64,000 nt of DNA from Nocardia nova SH22a (GCF_000523235.1 NZ_CP006850.1:4278001-4342000), one strand, 5' to 3'. Positions 17,279-26,137 are shown, counted from the stretch's first letter. Notes: generated by a model from the letters alone, not told the origin. Made by a program: numbers and translations.

Positions 17279-17581
17279 CTATCGGGCTGGTTTCGAGGGC
17301 CACCGGGCGAACGACAGGCGCGGCGTGACGGTCTCGACATCGGCCACCCACATCACCGCGTGCAGGGTGAGAATGCCGATGTGATCGGTCGACGGCGTGA
17401 TCACCGCCTCGGCTCCGGCAGCGCGCACCTGATCGGCCAGCGGTATCCGGCTGGTCTCCGGCGGCCACACCAAGCGGTATCCGAGATGGCGCGCGAGCCG
17501 CCGCACCTGCGCCAGATCCCAGTCCAGCGCAGGCGATTCCGGATGCACCCAGCCCAGCGCGACCGGACGCCCGTCGTTCAT
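17279..17581 (-). CDS. small conserved-type hypothetical protein, 100 aa
   Basis: A compact soluble protein opening ALGWVHPESPALDWDLAQVRRLARHLGYRLVWPPE, which resembles the short resolvase-N-terminus-like proteins often found beside XRE/DUF397 genes in actinomycetes, but without the catalytic Ser-containing YVRVS motif. Its ATG overlaps the stop of a 37-aa membrane peptide gene (ATGA). The pair is divergent from the XRE regulator at 17888. Confidence 0.55.
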   Translation of the reverse strand: MNDGRPVALGWVHPESPALDWDLAQVRRLARHLGYRLVWPPETSRIPLADQVRAAGAEAVITPSTDHIGILTLHAVMWVADVETVTPRLSFARWPSKPAR

Positions 17582-17691
17582 CGCCGGTCGTCCTCGCGGC
17601 GGCGCTCACCACGCAGCGGAACTCGCAGCACGGCGACCGTGAACACGATCAGTCCCGCGATCAGCAGCACCAGCGGCAATGTCACGCACAT
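17578..17691 (-). CDS. 37-aa single-pass membrane peptide
   Basis: ATG follows AAGGAGA. The peptide starts MCVTLPLVLLIAGLIVFTVA, a single transmembrane helix, and ends in an Arg/Asp/Glu-rich tail. Its TGA overlaps the ATG of the 100-aa gene downstream, which is strong evidence that it is a real coupled gene despite its length. The function is unknown. Confidence 0.55.
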   Translation of the reverse strand: MCVTLPLVLLIAGLIVFTVAVLRVPLRGERRREDDRR

Positions 17692-17835
17692 TCTCCTTCA
17701 CTCCGTCCGGTCGAGACACCCGGTGCCGGGTGCGCCGTCGAGAGTGGGACAAGGGCGAAACAGGATGCGCGCCAACGCGATACCTGGTGAAACTCGCACG
17801 AATCGCCTGGTCGGGTTGTATCGCGCCCCGTATGA

Positions 17836-17861
17836 TCAGTGCGTTCTGCAACATGCACTGA
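17836..17861. promoter_or_regulatory. inverted repeat in divergent region before XRE regulator
   Basis: TCAGTGC and GCACTGA (7-bp perfect arms, 12-bp spacer) lie 27 bp before the TTG start of the XRE gene and overlap a TATGAT -10-like box at 17831-17836. This is a plausible site for autoregulation by the HTH protein. Confidence 0.45.
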
Positions 17862-17887
17862 CTGCGGATTGCAACGAGGGGAGAACG

Positions 17888-18796
17888 TTGATCGTCGATG
17901 ACGGCGAGCCGGAGGCAGTAGGCAGCACTTTGCCTCGGCGACAGCTCGGGCGGTATCTGAGAGAAGCACGCGAAGGGGCCGGTCTGACGGTCGAACGTGC
18001 CGCCGGACTCATGGAGTGGCACAAATCCACCCTGAGTCGGCTGGAGCGCGGTTTGACCGAAAAGGTGAGGGTCCGTGATGTTTTAGGGCTGTGTGAGCTG
18101 TACGGTCTCGACCAGGAGAAGGTCGACGTGGCCAAACAACTGGCCGAGCATTCTCCGGCCCGCTCGTGGTGGCGAAGCTACAGAGACGTGATCACGGCGA
18201 AGCTCGACACATACATCGGCCTCGAAGGTGCTGCGAGTGAATTGGCCATCTTTCAGCCGCTGATTGTGCCCGGCATACTGCAAACCGTGGACTATGCGAA
18301 AACCCTTGACCGAAAGTACTTTCCCGACGAACCGGAAGAGAAGCTGGCGCGTCGGATCGCGTTGCGAATGCAGCGGCAGCATAGTGTCACACGCCAACGT
18401 CAGCCGCTGCGCGTGTCGGTCATCCTGCACGAGAACGTTCTCCGGACTGTGGTCGGCGCCCCCACAGTGATGGCAGGACAGTTGCGCCATCTCGCAGACC
18501 TGAGTACACGCGAAAATGTTCAGGTCCGCATCCTGCCGTTCCGGGCAGGTTTCCCGACCGGGGTGGTTGTTTCGCAGTTCGTCGTTCTGACGTTTCCGAA
18601 GGACAGCCGAGGTAAGCCGATCGAACCGACCATAGTGTTCGCCGAGAGTTTCACCGGCAACGTCTACCTTGAGGATAAGGACGACGTCCGTAGGTGCAGC
18701 CAGATGTTCCACCATCTGATGGCGGCGACGTTGGACGATCGGCCGAGCAGGGATCTGATGAGAGTGATGGCAAGGGAGTATGAGGGTGAATCCTGA
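17888..18796 (+). CDS. XRE-family regulator with DUF5753-type C-terminal domain
   Basis: A 302-aa protein. The N-terminal XRE HTH spans about residues 19-75 (LGRYLREAREGAGLTVERAAGLMEWHKSTLSRLERG). The large C-terminal DUF5753 region begins near residue 105 (LEGAASELAIFQPLIVPGILQT, a hallmark of the family). Such genes are almost always followed by DUF397 genes in actinomycetes, as here, with stop and start overlapping by 17 bp. The pair is typical of whiJ-like regulators tied to development or antibiotic control. The start is a TTG preceded by GAGGGGAGAACG; the reading frame stays open far upstream, but that extension lacks any domain. Confidence 0.9.
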   Translation: MIVDDGEPEAVGSTLPRRQLGRYLREAREGAGLTVERAAGLMEWHKSTLSRLERGLTEKVRVRDVLGLCELYGLDQEKVDVAKQLAEHSPARSWWRSYRDVITAKLDTYIGLEGAASELAIFQPLIVPGILQTVDYAKTLDRKYFPDEPEEKLARRIALRMQRQHSVTRQRQPLRVSVILHENVLRTVVGAPTVMAGQLRHLADLSTRENVQVRILPFRAGFPTGVVVSQFVVLTFPKDSRGKPIEPTIVFAESFTGNVYLEDKDDVRRCSQMFHHLMAATLDDRPSRDLMRVMAREYEGES

Positions 18797-18989
18797 CCTG
18801 ACCGGGGCGTGTTGGTTCAAGTCCAGCCACAGTTCCGGAGGGAACGAATGTGTTGAGGTGGCCTTCCTCAAGGGGAAGATGATCGGCGTGCGTGATTCCA
18901 AGAATGTGAACGGGCCAACGCTGGTTTTCGCCCCGCACGAGTGGGATGCCTTCACCGCAGATGTCGCGGGCGGAAGACTCGACAGCTGA
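18780..18989 (+). CDS. DUF397 domain protein
   Basis: A 69-aa DUF397 protein with the family's core WFKSSHSSGGNECVEVAF, VGVRDSK-type segment (IGVRDSKN) and the FxPxEWxAF motif (FAPHEWDAF). It overlaps the end of the XRE gene and is its standard partner. In the whiJ-like model the small protein modulates the DNA-binding partner. A strong hairpin terminator follows 44 bp downstream. Confidence 0.92.
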   Translation: MRVNPDLTGACWFKSSHSSGGNECVEVAFLKGKMIGVRDSKNVNGPTLVFAPHEWDAFTADVAGGRLDS

Positions 18990-19032
18990 GAACAAAACCG
19001 AAGGTCGGTATGGAAGCACGACTGAATCTCAA

Positions 19033-19073
19033 CGGAAGGCCCCGCCGCATCACCATTGTGGCGGGGCCTTCCG
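19033..19073 (+). terminator. hairpin terminator after XRE-DUF397
   Basis: Arms CGGAAGGCCCCGCC and GGCGGGGCCTTCCG form a perfect 14-bp GC-rich stem around a 13-base loop. There is no U-run, as is common for actinobacterial terminators. It lies between the DUF397 stop and the nitroreductase start. Confidence 0.8.
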
Positions 19074-19152
19074 GCTGCGCGCACCCGCTCGGGTCCGGTG
19101 CACGGTGATCGCAATGATGTTGCGGGCTCGGCCGGGTCGGCACACTGAGTGG

Positions 19153-19968
19153 GTGACGACAACGAATCCGCACCCTGTGAGCAGGCGTTACCGCGATCCC
19201 GATCTGACCGTACTGGCGCGGACCAATCCCGTCATCGAATTGCAGCTGGCGCATCGGTCGGTGCGCGCGTTCCTCGACGAGCCGGTCGGGGACGAGGAGT
19301 TGACCGCGATCGTCGCGGCCGCGCAGTCCGCTTCGACCTCCTCGAATCTCCAGGCGTGGAGTGTGGTGGCGGTGCGCGACGCGGCACGGCGCGATCGGCT
19401 CGCCACGCTGGCCGGTGATCAGGAGTTCATCCGCCGGGCGCCGCTGTTCCTGGTATGGCTGGCCGATCTGGGCCGGATCGGGCGGCTGGCCTCACAACGG
19501 CAGGCTTCGCTCGCGGCGACCGACTACCTCGAATCGACCGTACTCGGATTTGTGGATGCCGCGCTCGCGGCGCAGAACGCCGTGACCGCCGCCGAATCCC
19601 TCGGTCTCGGAACGGTTTTCGTGGGCGCCATCCGCAACGATCCCGAGGGCGTCGCCGCCGAACTCCGCTTGCCGGACCGAGTGTTCGCCACCTTCGGACT
19701 GGCCGTCGGCGTACCCGATCCGGCCGAATCCGCCGGAGTGAAACCCCGCCTCCCACAGAGCGCGGTCGTACACCACGAGGTCTACGACGAAGCCGGTGAC
19801 GCCGTGATCACCGACTACGACGCCCGCCTGGCCGAGTACAACGCCGAACACGCCCGCACCGCCGGATGGACCGACATCGTGCTCGCCCGCCTGAAAAACC
19901 GCGACAGCCTCAAGGGACGCCACCGATTGCGCGAACACCTGAGCCGCCAGGGACTCCCGTCGAATTAG
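19153..19968 (+). CDS. NADPH-dependent nitroreductase / FMN oxidoreductase (NfsA/Frp-like)
   Basis: A 271-aa nitroreductase-fold flavoprotein. FMN-binding features are HRSVRAFLDEPV near residue 34 and the SASTSSNLQAWS segment near 57; a GLGTVFVGAIRNDPEGVA segment near 155 and the C-terminal extension (LKNRDSLKGRHRLREHL) are characteristic of NfsA/Frp-type enzymes. Such enzymes reduce nitro groups, quinones or flavins with NADPH. The GTG start has no clear ribosome-binding site, so the message may be leaderless; upstream in-frame codons cross the terminator hairpin and are rejected. Stand-alone gene. Confidence 0.88.
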   Translation: MTTTNPHPVSRRYRDPDLTVLARTNPVIELQLAHRSVRAFLDEPVGDEELTAIVAAAQSASTSSNLQAWSVVAVRDAARRDRLATLAGDQEFIRRAPLFLVWLADLGRIGRLASQRQASLAATDYLESTVLGFVDAALAAQNAVTAAESLGLGTVFVGAIRNDPEGVAAELRLPDRVFATFGLAVGVPDPAESAGVKPRLPQSAVVHHEVYDEAGDAVITDYDARLAEYNAEHARTAGWTDIVLARLKNRDSLKGRHRLREHLSRQGLPSN

Positions 19969-20035
19969 CACCGAAACCGCGGATTGCACGATTTGTTCGG
20001 GCATCGGACGGCCACCCACTATCGGTCCGGAATCC

Positions 20036-22546
20036 TCAGCGGCGGCCCGCATTACGTGCGGTGCCGCGATGGGCGGGCACGGTGGTCGGGTCCTCCGGCC
20101 AGGCGTGTTTCGGATAGCGGCCGCGCAAGTCGGCGCGCACCTGGGACCAGCCCGTCTGCCAGAAGGAAGCCAGGTCCGCGGTCACGGCGACCGGGCGCTG
20201 CGCGGGTGAAAGCAGGTGCAGCACAATCGAAACGCGGCCGTCGGCCAGGCGGGGCGTGTCGGTCCAGCCGAACACTTCCTGCACCTTCACCGCGAGCACC
20301 GGCGGATCGGCCGAATAGTCGATGCGCAGGTGGCTGCCGGACGGGACAGTCATACGTTCCGGAGCCAGCTCGTCCATTCGAGCCGCGTCGGGCCACGGCA
20401 GTAGGCGGCGCAGCGCTTGTTCGGTGTCTGTGCGTTGAAGGTCGGCGCGGCGGCGTGCGGTGGCGAGTTCGGGTCCGAGCCAGGTGTCGGCGAGGGCCAG
20501 TAGCGATTCGTCATCGACCGCGGGCCACGGGGCTCCCAGCGTCCGGTGCAGGAAATCGAGGCGTTGGCGCAAGGCGGTCGCCTCGGAGTTCCACGGCAAC
20601 AGGCTCGGACCGGTCGTCTCGAGGCCGCGTCGCACGGCGGCGGCGAGCAATCGGCGATCGGGATCACGAATCGCCCTCTCCGACAGGGTGATCGCACCCA
20701 AGCGTTCGACGCGCCGGGAGACCACATCGCCGTCGGCCCACTCGATTTCGTCGGCGGTGCTCAGCAGATTCGATGCGGCGCGGCGACCGAGTTGTTCGTC
20801 GGCGACCGCGGCCAGCCGGATGAAACCCTCGGTGCGGCCGGGATCGCGTGTCGCGACGCCGACCGCCAACCACTGCGCATCCCCCATCCCGGCTCCGGGC
20901 GGCAGCGTCACCGCGGTACCACCGGCCGTCAGATAACTCGCCGAGCCCGGTGCGCGGCGGCGTGCCAGCCGCTCCGGATATGCCAGCGCGACAACAAGAG
21001 CCGGATCGTCGTCTCCACGCTGTCCCCTCCCCGCGCCGTGGACGCGCGGGCCGGATTCGGGGGTGCGCACGATACCGGGGCCCGTGTCGGCTTGGCTCTC
21101 CACCAGTCGCGCCAGGCGGTCGACCTCGCGCCGCCAGCGTCCCGGCTGCTCGCGACGCAGCACCCGAAGACCGGCGGTGAGATCGACACCCGATATCAGC
21201 GTGTCGTCGTCGAGGACGGTGACCACCTCCGCGGCCGTCCGCGCGCCGACGACCGGCGCGCCGTCGAGCAGTGCGCGGGCCAGCCGGGGATGTAATCCGA
21301 TCCGGGCCATGCGCCGCCCGCGGCCGGTCACCGCACCGGCGTCATCGACCGCATCCAGTGCGCGCAAAACCTCACGGCCCGCGGCCAATCCGCCCGGCGG
21401 TGGCGCGTCCCACCAGTTCAGCGCCTGTCCGTCGGCCGTGCCCCAACAGGCCAGTTCCAATGCCAGCCGCGTCAGATCCGCCGTCCGGATCTCCGGCTCC
21501 GGATAGGCGGGCAGGGTGGCGTGCTCGTACTCCGGCCAGCACCGCCACACCGCACCCGGCCCCTCACGTCCGGCCCGCCCGGCGCGCTGGTCGGCCACCG
21601 CCGCCGAAACCCGGACCGTCGCCAGCCCGGACATCCCCCGCGCCCGGTCGATGCGCGGGACCCGGGCGACTCCCGAATCGACCACCGCCCGCACACCGGG
21701 CACCGTGAGACTGGACTCGGCGACCGCGGTGGACAGCACGACTCGCCGCCGGGGTCCCGGCCGCAGTGCCGCGTCCTGCCGTGCCGCCGCGAGTCTGCCG
21801 TGCAACGGCACCACATCCGCGTCGATGTCGTCCAGAAGTGCTGTCGTTCTGCGGATCTCGGCCGCGCCGGGGAGGAAGACCAGGATATCGCCCGCGGTGG
21901 CGGCGAGCGCGGCCCGGGTGGCGCGGGCGACGTATGCTTCGATCCGCTCCCGGGGCAACGGGGCGACGTAGGTCGTGTCCACCGGATAGGTCCGGCCCTC
22001 CGCCCGCACGACCGGGGCGGGGTGGTCTCCGCCCAGCAGTGCCGAAAGGCGTTCGGCCGCAACGGTCGCGGAGGTCGCGAGCACCCGCAGATCGGGGCGC
22101 AGGCCCGCGCGGGCGTCCAGGAGCAGGGCCAGCAGAAGATCCGCGTCGAGATGCCTCTCGTGGCACTCGTCGAGCAGGACCACATCGACCCCGGCCAGTT
22201 CGGGGTCGTCCTGCAGCCGGCGCACCAGCAGTCCGGAGGTGACCACTTCGATCCGGGTGTCCCGGCCGACCCGTCGCTCCCCGCGGATCGAGTAGCCGAC
22301 GGTCCCGCCCATCGGTTCGCCCAGCAGCGCCGCCATCCGCGCCGCGGCCGCGCGTGCCGCCAACCGACGCGGCTCGGCCACCAGCACCCGCCCCGCGACA
22401 TCGGCCGCCAGCGCCAGCGGAACCACGGTCGTCTTCCCGGTTCCCGGAGGCGCGACGAGTACGGCGGTGTCATGGTCGGCGAGCGTCGTGACGACGCGAT
22501 CCAGGACGCCGCGAATCGGCAGATCGGGAAGTTCGGGCAGTTTCAT
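20036..22546 (-). CDS. hrpB: ATP-dependent helicase HrpB
   Basis: An 836-aa DEAH/RHA-type helicase. Walker A is APPGTGKTT (about residues 31-39), motif II reads DECH in LLDECHERHLDADL, motif III is SAT, and motif VI is QRAGRAGR. The C-terminal HrpB domain (ending WSQVRADLRGRYPKHAWPEDP, typical of the family) identifies HrpB specifically. Its cellular role is still poorly defined in the family. The ATG at 22546 is taken; a TTG two codons upstream is an alternative. Confidence 0.95.
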   Translation of the reverse strand: MKLPELPDLPIRGVLDRVVTTLADHDTAVLVAPPGTGKTTVVPLALAADVAGRVLVAEPRRLAARAAAARMAALLGEPMGGTVGYSIRGERRVGRDTRIEVVTSGLLVRRLQDDPELAGVDVVLLDECHERHLDADLLLALLLDARAGLRPDLRVLATSATVAAERLSALLGGDHPAPVVRAEGRTYPVDTTYVAPLPRERIEAYVARATRAALAATAGDILVFLPGAAEIRRTTALLDDIDADVVPLHGRLAAARQDAALRPGPRRRVVLSTAVAESSLTVPGVRAVVDSGVARVPRIDRARGMSGLATVRVSAAVADQRAGRAGREGPGAVWRCWPEYEHATLPAYPEPEIRTADLTRLALELACWGTADGQALNWWDAPPPGGLAAGREVLRALDAVDDAGAVTGRGRRMARIGLHPRLARALLDGAPVVGARTAAEVVTVLDDDTLISGVDLTAGLRVLRREQPGRWRREVDRLARLVESQADTGPGIVRTPESGPRVHGAGRGQRGDDDPALVVALAYPERLARRRAPGSASYLTAGGTAVTLPPGAGMGDAQWLAVGVATRDPGRTEGFIRLAAVADEQLGRRAASNLLSTADEIEWADGDVVSRRVERLGAITLSERAIRDPDRRLLAAAVRRGLETTGPSLLPWNSEATALRQRLDFLHRTLGAPWPAVDDESLLALADTWLGPELATARRRADLQRTDTEQALRRLLPWPDAARMDELAPERMTVPSGSHLRIDYSADPPVLAVKVQEVFGWTDTPRLADGRVSIVLHLLSPAQRPVAVTADLASFWQTGWSQVRADLRGRYPKHAWPEDPTTVPAHRGTARNAGRR

Positions 22547-22642
22547 CACCAACCAGTTTGCGGGGTCGGCGGCCGACGGAGTTTACCGGTACCACGCTGC
22601 GGGGTAATCGGGCGCCGAAGTCCCCAGAGAGGAAATACCGCT

Positions 22643-23080
22643 GTGCGAATGCTTCTGCGTCCCTTGACCCTCGCCGCCCTCACCATTCCGGCCCTCCTCC
22701 CCCTCGCGGCACCCGCGAATGCCCAGCTGGCCGGTGATTTCCAGGATGCGCGCGTCGAGGTGTCACCCGGATGCGCCGGCACGGTCCGCGCAGAGGTGTC
22801 CGTGATCCCGTTGCCGACCCACGCCGCGGGTGTCGGCGTGGGTGTCCTGTTCCGCGGCGACCGGCAGGATCCCGCCTGCTCGGCGACCACGACGGTGTCC
22901 TGGCGCAACACCGCGTCCGGAGCGACCGGATCCCAGGACGTCACGGTGTCGTCGGTACCAGCACCCGGTGGCATCTTCCCCACCGATCACGGCTATGCCC
23001 GCGTCGTCGCCGACACCGGCCCGGGCACCATCGTCGTCACGACCACCACCAACCCGGGTGAGGTCAGCGTCACGGTGTGA
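22643..23080 (+). CDS. secreted protein with Sec signal peptide, unknown function
   Basis: A 145-aa protein with a signal peptide (RMLLRPLTLAALTIPALLPLAAPANA) and an AxA cleavage site near residue 26. The mature part is beta-rich, with two Cys (SPGCAGT and DPACSAT) likely forming a disulfide and a VSWRNTASGATGSQDV segment similar to the one in the 16675-17172 product. The GTG start follows AGAGAGGAAATACCGCT; an ATG two codons later is the alternative. Divergent from hrpB. Confidence 0.72.
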   Translation: MRMLLRPLTLAALTIPALLPLAAPANAQLAGDFQDARVEVSPGCAGTVRAEVSVIPLPTHAAGVGVGVLFRGDRQDPACSATTTVSWRNTASGATGSQDVTVSSVPAPGGIFPTDHGYARVVADTGPGTIVVTTTTNPGEVSVTV

Positions 23081-23104
23081 TCGCTGCTGGTCTATCGCCG
23101 GACA

Positions 23105-24232
23105 TCAGTGCTGAACCGACACCGAACCGACGCTGTCGCCGATCGATTCGAAGGCCGCCACGACGATGTCCTGTAACCGTGACCGCTGCGCCGCCCCAAT
23201 ATCACCGAACGGCACGATCTCGACGCCACCGTTCCCGGCGATCGACCAGGTGCCGGTGATCGCGTCCCCCGAGACCACCGTGCCCGACACCCACCCAGCC
23301 TTGCGGAACACTCGCGCGTTGTGCTGCTCCGGCAGGATCGCCGCCCGGTGACTGAACGGCGCGAGGACGAACGGATCAAACATCGGCAGCAGTACCGGTT
23401 CGGTCAGCGCCGGACGATCGACGCCGACCGCCTCGACGGAATCGGCCAGTGCCAGAAAGCCCGGTAGGCCGGACACCGTCACGTCGGTCAGTTCGTCGCG
23501 ATGGTGGCGCACCCACTGTCGTGCCCACGCTGGTGAATCACCCCACCAGGCAGCGATGTCCTCGATCCTGACCACACCGTTGAGATCGATGAAACGCTTC
23601 ACCAGGGTTTTGGTGGCGGCCTCGTCGGCGAGCGGCCGCACCGGACGGCCCAGCCATGAACTCGGCCGCACGAATGTGGACCGGCCACTCGCCGGTGGGC
23701 CGCTGATCAGAAGACCGTGTGCCGCAGCGGGTTTCAGCAGCACGCCCCAGCCGCTCGCCAGCGGCTCGGCCAGCTCCGGATCGTCGAGATGGGTGACCAC
23801 CCGGCGGATCAGTTCCTCCCGGGTGATCGGGTCCGCGTCGACGGATTCGCCGACCGCGGTGGTGATCGCCGCCAGCTGCTCGGCGGTACATCCGTGCGTG
23901 CGGTACCACGAGGGCGGGCGTCGCTGCCTGGTCTCGCGGGCCGACAGCGCCCCGGCCCACAGGTCGTACTCGGCCGCGGGAATCAGATGCAGGGTCCCGC
24001 GACAGGTCCACGACCGCACCAGTTCCCGGGTGCCCCACAGGGCGTCCGTGCGCACCGCGCCGGTGCTGCGAACCGCTGCGATGAGCCACCCCGAACGATC
24101 GACCTGCGAGTGGAGACCACCCAGGCGTACGGCCAGGTCCACAACGTCGAAACCAGCCCTGTCCCTGGTCAATTCGTGACGCATCAATCGATATCGTGTG
24201 ACTTGTTCCCAGCGGATCGCAGCCGTCGTCAT
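23105..24232 (-). CDS. winged-helix DNA-binding (HTH_42) protein, AlkZ-like
   Basis: A 375-aa HTH_42-superfamily protein, the fold of AlkZ-like DNA glycosylases that unhook bulky or crosslinked alkyl adducts. The N-terminal winged-helix part includes VDLAVRLGGLHSQVDRSGWL; in AlkZ the catalytic QxQ sits in the equivalent loop, where this protein reads His41-Ser-Gln43. Middle signatures RGTLHLIPAAEYDLW and the C-terminal GTWSIAGNGGVEIVPFG are typical of the family. The ATG has a perfect GGAGGTG site, and both lie inside the remnant of a P450 gene (24233-24322). Activity as a glycosylase is unproven. Confidence 0.8.
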   Translation of the reverse strand: MTTAAIRWEQVTRYRLMRHELTRDRAGFDVVDLAVRLGGLHSQVDRSGWLIAAVRSTGAVRTDALWGTRELVRSWTCRGTLHLIPAAEYDLWAGALSARETRQRRPPSWYRTHGCTAEQLAAITTAVGESVDADPITREELIRRVVTHLDDPELAEPLASGWGVLLKPAAAHGLLISGPPASGRSTFVRPSSWLGRPVRPLADEAATKTLVKRFIDLNGVVRIEDIAAWWGDSPAWARQWVRHHRDELTDVTVSGLPGFLALADSVEAVGVDRPALTEPVLLPMFDPFVLAPFSHRAAILPEQHNARVFRKAGWVSGTVVSGDAITGTWSIAGNGGVEIVPFGDIGAAQRSRLQDIVVAAFESIGDSVGSVSVQH

Positions 24233-24322
24233 CACCTCCATCTGCGCGACCGTGGCACCGATGCATCGGTGTGCGCCGACGCCGAATGCGATGTGCGGGT
24301 TGGCATTGCGGCGCAGATCCAT
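24233..24322 (-). pseudogene. cytochrome P450 remnant (heme-binding C-terminal fragment)
   Basis: Thirty codons translate to the P450 Cys-ligand region: NPHIAFGVGAHRCIGATVAQME matches FGxGxHxCxGxxxAxxE, including the heme-ligand Cys. Nothing of the rest of a P450 is present on either side. On the left it runs directly into the start of the AlkZ-like gene and on the right it abuts the epoxide hydrolase remnant, so a deletion has removed most of the gene. Confidence 0.8.
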
Positions 24323-24568
24323 TGTGGGCCTCTCGAATCGCCTCGGTCACGAATGCGCGCAGATCCGCGGCGAGGACATCGGGAACCTCCAGCGCCGCGA
24401 AGTGCCCGCCCACGGCCCGATCGGACCAGTGCACGATGCGGTTGGACTGGTCGGCGAACCGCGGATAGCGGGATCCCCACGCAGGGCCAGCACTCCGGTC
24501 GGTACCCCGGAGGGCCGGAAAACCGCGGGGTCGGTGAGAAACTCGCGATATTCCGCGTAGATGCCCCG
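24320..24568 (-). pseudogene. epoxide hydrolase remnant (C-terminal, frameshifted)
   Basis: In one frame the strand reads YREFLTDPAVFRPSGVPTGVLALRGD; then, after a shift near 24480, the neighbouring frame continues FADQSNRIVHWSDRAVGGHFAALEVPDVLAADLRAF. This is the C-terminal end of alpha/beta-hydrolase epoxide hydrolases, including the catalytic-His region GGHFAALE. The N-terminal lid and nucleophile Asp are absent; the DHA2 pump gene begins its stop codon 6 bp to the right. The fragment is fused end-to-end with the P450 remnant. Confidence 0.8.
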
Positions 24569-24573
24569 GGATG

Positions 24574-26055
24574 TCACATTCCGCCGGATACCGTCGGCTC
24601 GGTGACGGCGGGTTGCTCGTCGACGGGAGCGGCCTTGCGTGGTAGCAACGCCACCGTGGCGACAGCGGCACAGGCCAGCGCCACCACGGCGATGGCGAAT
24701 GCGGCGTGATACCCCGACACCGTCGCGGCCGCCACCGACGCACCACCGTCGGTCTTGTGGTTGGTTGTGGCGAGTGCGACGCTCATCAGCACCGACAGTC
24801 CGATCGCTCCGCTGAGCTGGAGCAATGTCGTGAACAGACCCGACCCCAGACCCGCGTCCCGTTCGGAGACCGAGGTCATCGCGGCCTGCTGCACGGCGGG
24901 GTTGGCGAAACCGATGCCGAATCCGATCAGCACGGTGGCCGGCAGTACGTGCGTGGCGAACGATCCCTGTTCGCCGATGAAGCACAACACGACCATGCCC
25001 GCACCCACGATCACGAGACCGGTCAGGATTGTCCACCGCGACCCCCATTGTTGCGAGACGCGCATGCAGAACATGATTCCCGCGAGGAAGGCAACGGTGT
25101 AGGGCAGCCACGCGAGACCACTCTGCAGCGGTGAGTAGTCGAGAATGTCCTGCATGTAGAGCACGACCATGAAGAACAATGCCGCTGTGGCACCACCCAG
25201 CACGATCACGACCGCGTACGCCGTCGCGCGGACCCGGTTCGCGATGAATGCCAGCGGGACCAACGGATCGTTCGTCCGCCCCTCGACTGCGAAGAAGCCC
25301 GCCACCGCCACGATGCCGATCACCAGCGGCACGAGGACCCGCACCGTCAGCCAGCCGTCGTCGGCGGCACCCAGAATTCCGTACAGCACCGCGAAAAGCC
25401 CGCCCGTGATCAGCACGGCGCCCGGCCAGTCCAGCCGGTGTTCCCCGTCACCCGCACGACTCTCGCCGACGAGCTTCGGCACGGCGATCAGCGCGATCAG
25501 CGCGAGCGGGACATTGATGAAGAAGACCAGCCGCCACGTGAGCAGATCGGTGAACAGGCCCGACAGCAGAACGCCCGAGGCGGCGCCCAGTCCGGCCAGC
25601 CCCGACCAGATGCCGAACGCACGGCCCAGCTCCTCCTGATCGGTGAACAGCAGCGCCACGATCGCCAGTCCGGCGGGCGCGGCCAACCCCTCGGACACAC
25701 CCTGCAGCACCCGCCCGATCAGCAGCATGGCACTGTTCTGCGCACACCCGGCGATTAGCGACGCGATCGTGAATCCGGCGGCGCCGCAGAGGAATACGCG
25801 ACGATGTCCGAAGTGGTCGCCGAGCCTGCCACCGAGCAGCAGCAGACCTCCGGCGGCGATGAGGTAGCAGTTGACCACCCACACCAGCGAGTTCGACGAG
25901 AAATGCAGGTCGTCCTGGATCGAGGGCAGCGCGACGTTCACGATCGTCGCATCGGCGTAGATGATGAACTGAACGAGGGCAAGCGCCGCCAGGGCGGCCC
26001 ACCTTCGCGGGTTCGGCGCCGGTGGTGACTCGATGTACGGTTGATTACTCGACAT
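24574..26055 (-). CDS. MFS drug efflux transporter, DHA2 (14-TM) family
   Basis: A 493-aa protein with about 14 hydrophobic helices and DHA2 signatures: motif D1 ATIVNVALPSIQDDL near residue 37, motif A GGRLGDHFGHRRVF near 77, the GRVLQGVSEGLAAP region and motif C-like GLGAASGVLLSGLFTD. It should export drugs or metabolites by proton antiport. AAGGAG lies seven bases before the ATG. Divergent from a LysR gene with a palindromic site between, so LysR control is likely. Confidence 0.92.
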   Translation of the reverse strand: MSSNQPYIESPPAPNPRRWAALAALALVQFIIYADATIVNVALPSIQDDLHFSSNSLVWVVNCYLIAAGGLLLLGGRLGDHFGHRRVFLCGAAGFTIASLIAGCAQNSAMLLIGRVLQGVSEGLAAPAGLAIVALLFTDQEELGRAFGIWSGLAGLGAASGVLLSGLFTDLLTWRLVFFINVPLALIALIAVPKLVGESRAGDGEHRLDWPGAVLITGGLFAVLYGILGAADDGWLTVRVLVPLVIGIVAVAGFFAVEGRTNDPLVPLAFIANRVRATAYAVVIVLGGATAALFFMVVLYMQDILDYSPLQSGLAWLPYTVAFLAGIMFCMRVSQQWGSRWTILTGLVIVGAGMVVLCFIGEQGSFATHVLPATVLIGFGIGFANPAVQQAAMTSVSERDAGLGSGLFTTLLQLSGAIGLSVLMSVALATTNHKTDGGASVAAATVSGYHAAFAIAVVALACAAVATVALLPRKAAPVDEQPAVTEPTVSGGM

Positions 26056-26137
26056 TTCGGGACTCCTTACAGTCGCACGTTCACCCGAAGTAGATCCGCC
26101 CTGACGCCCCTCGTTCCAACAACCACCGACACCCCCC

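Noticed and set aside
17144..17887. Extending the XRE regulator upstream by 248 in-frame codons
   Set aside because: The extension crosses the coupled 37-aa and 100-aa genes on the other strand and has no domain. The TTG with GAGGGGAGA fits the family's N-terminus.
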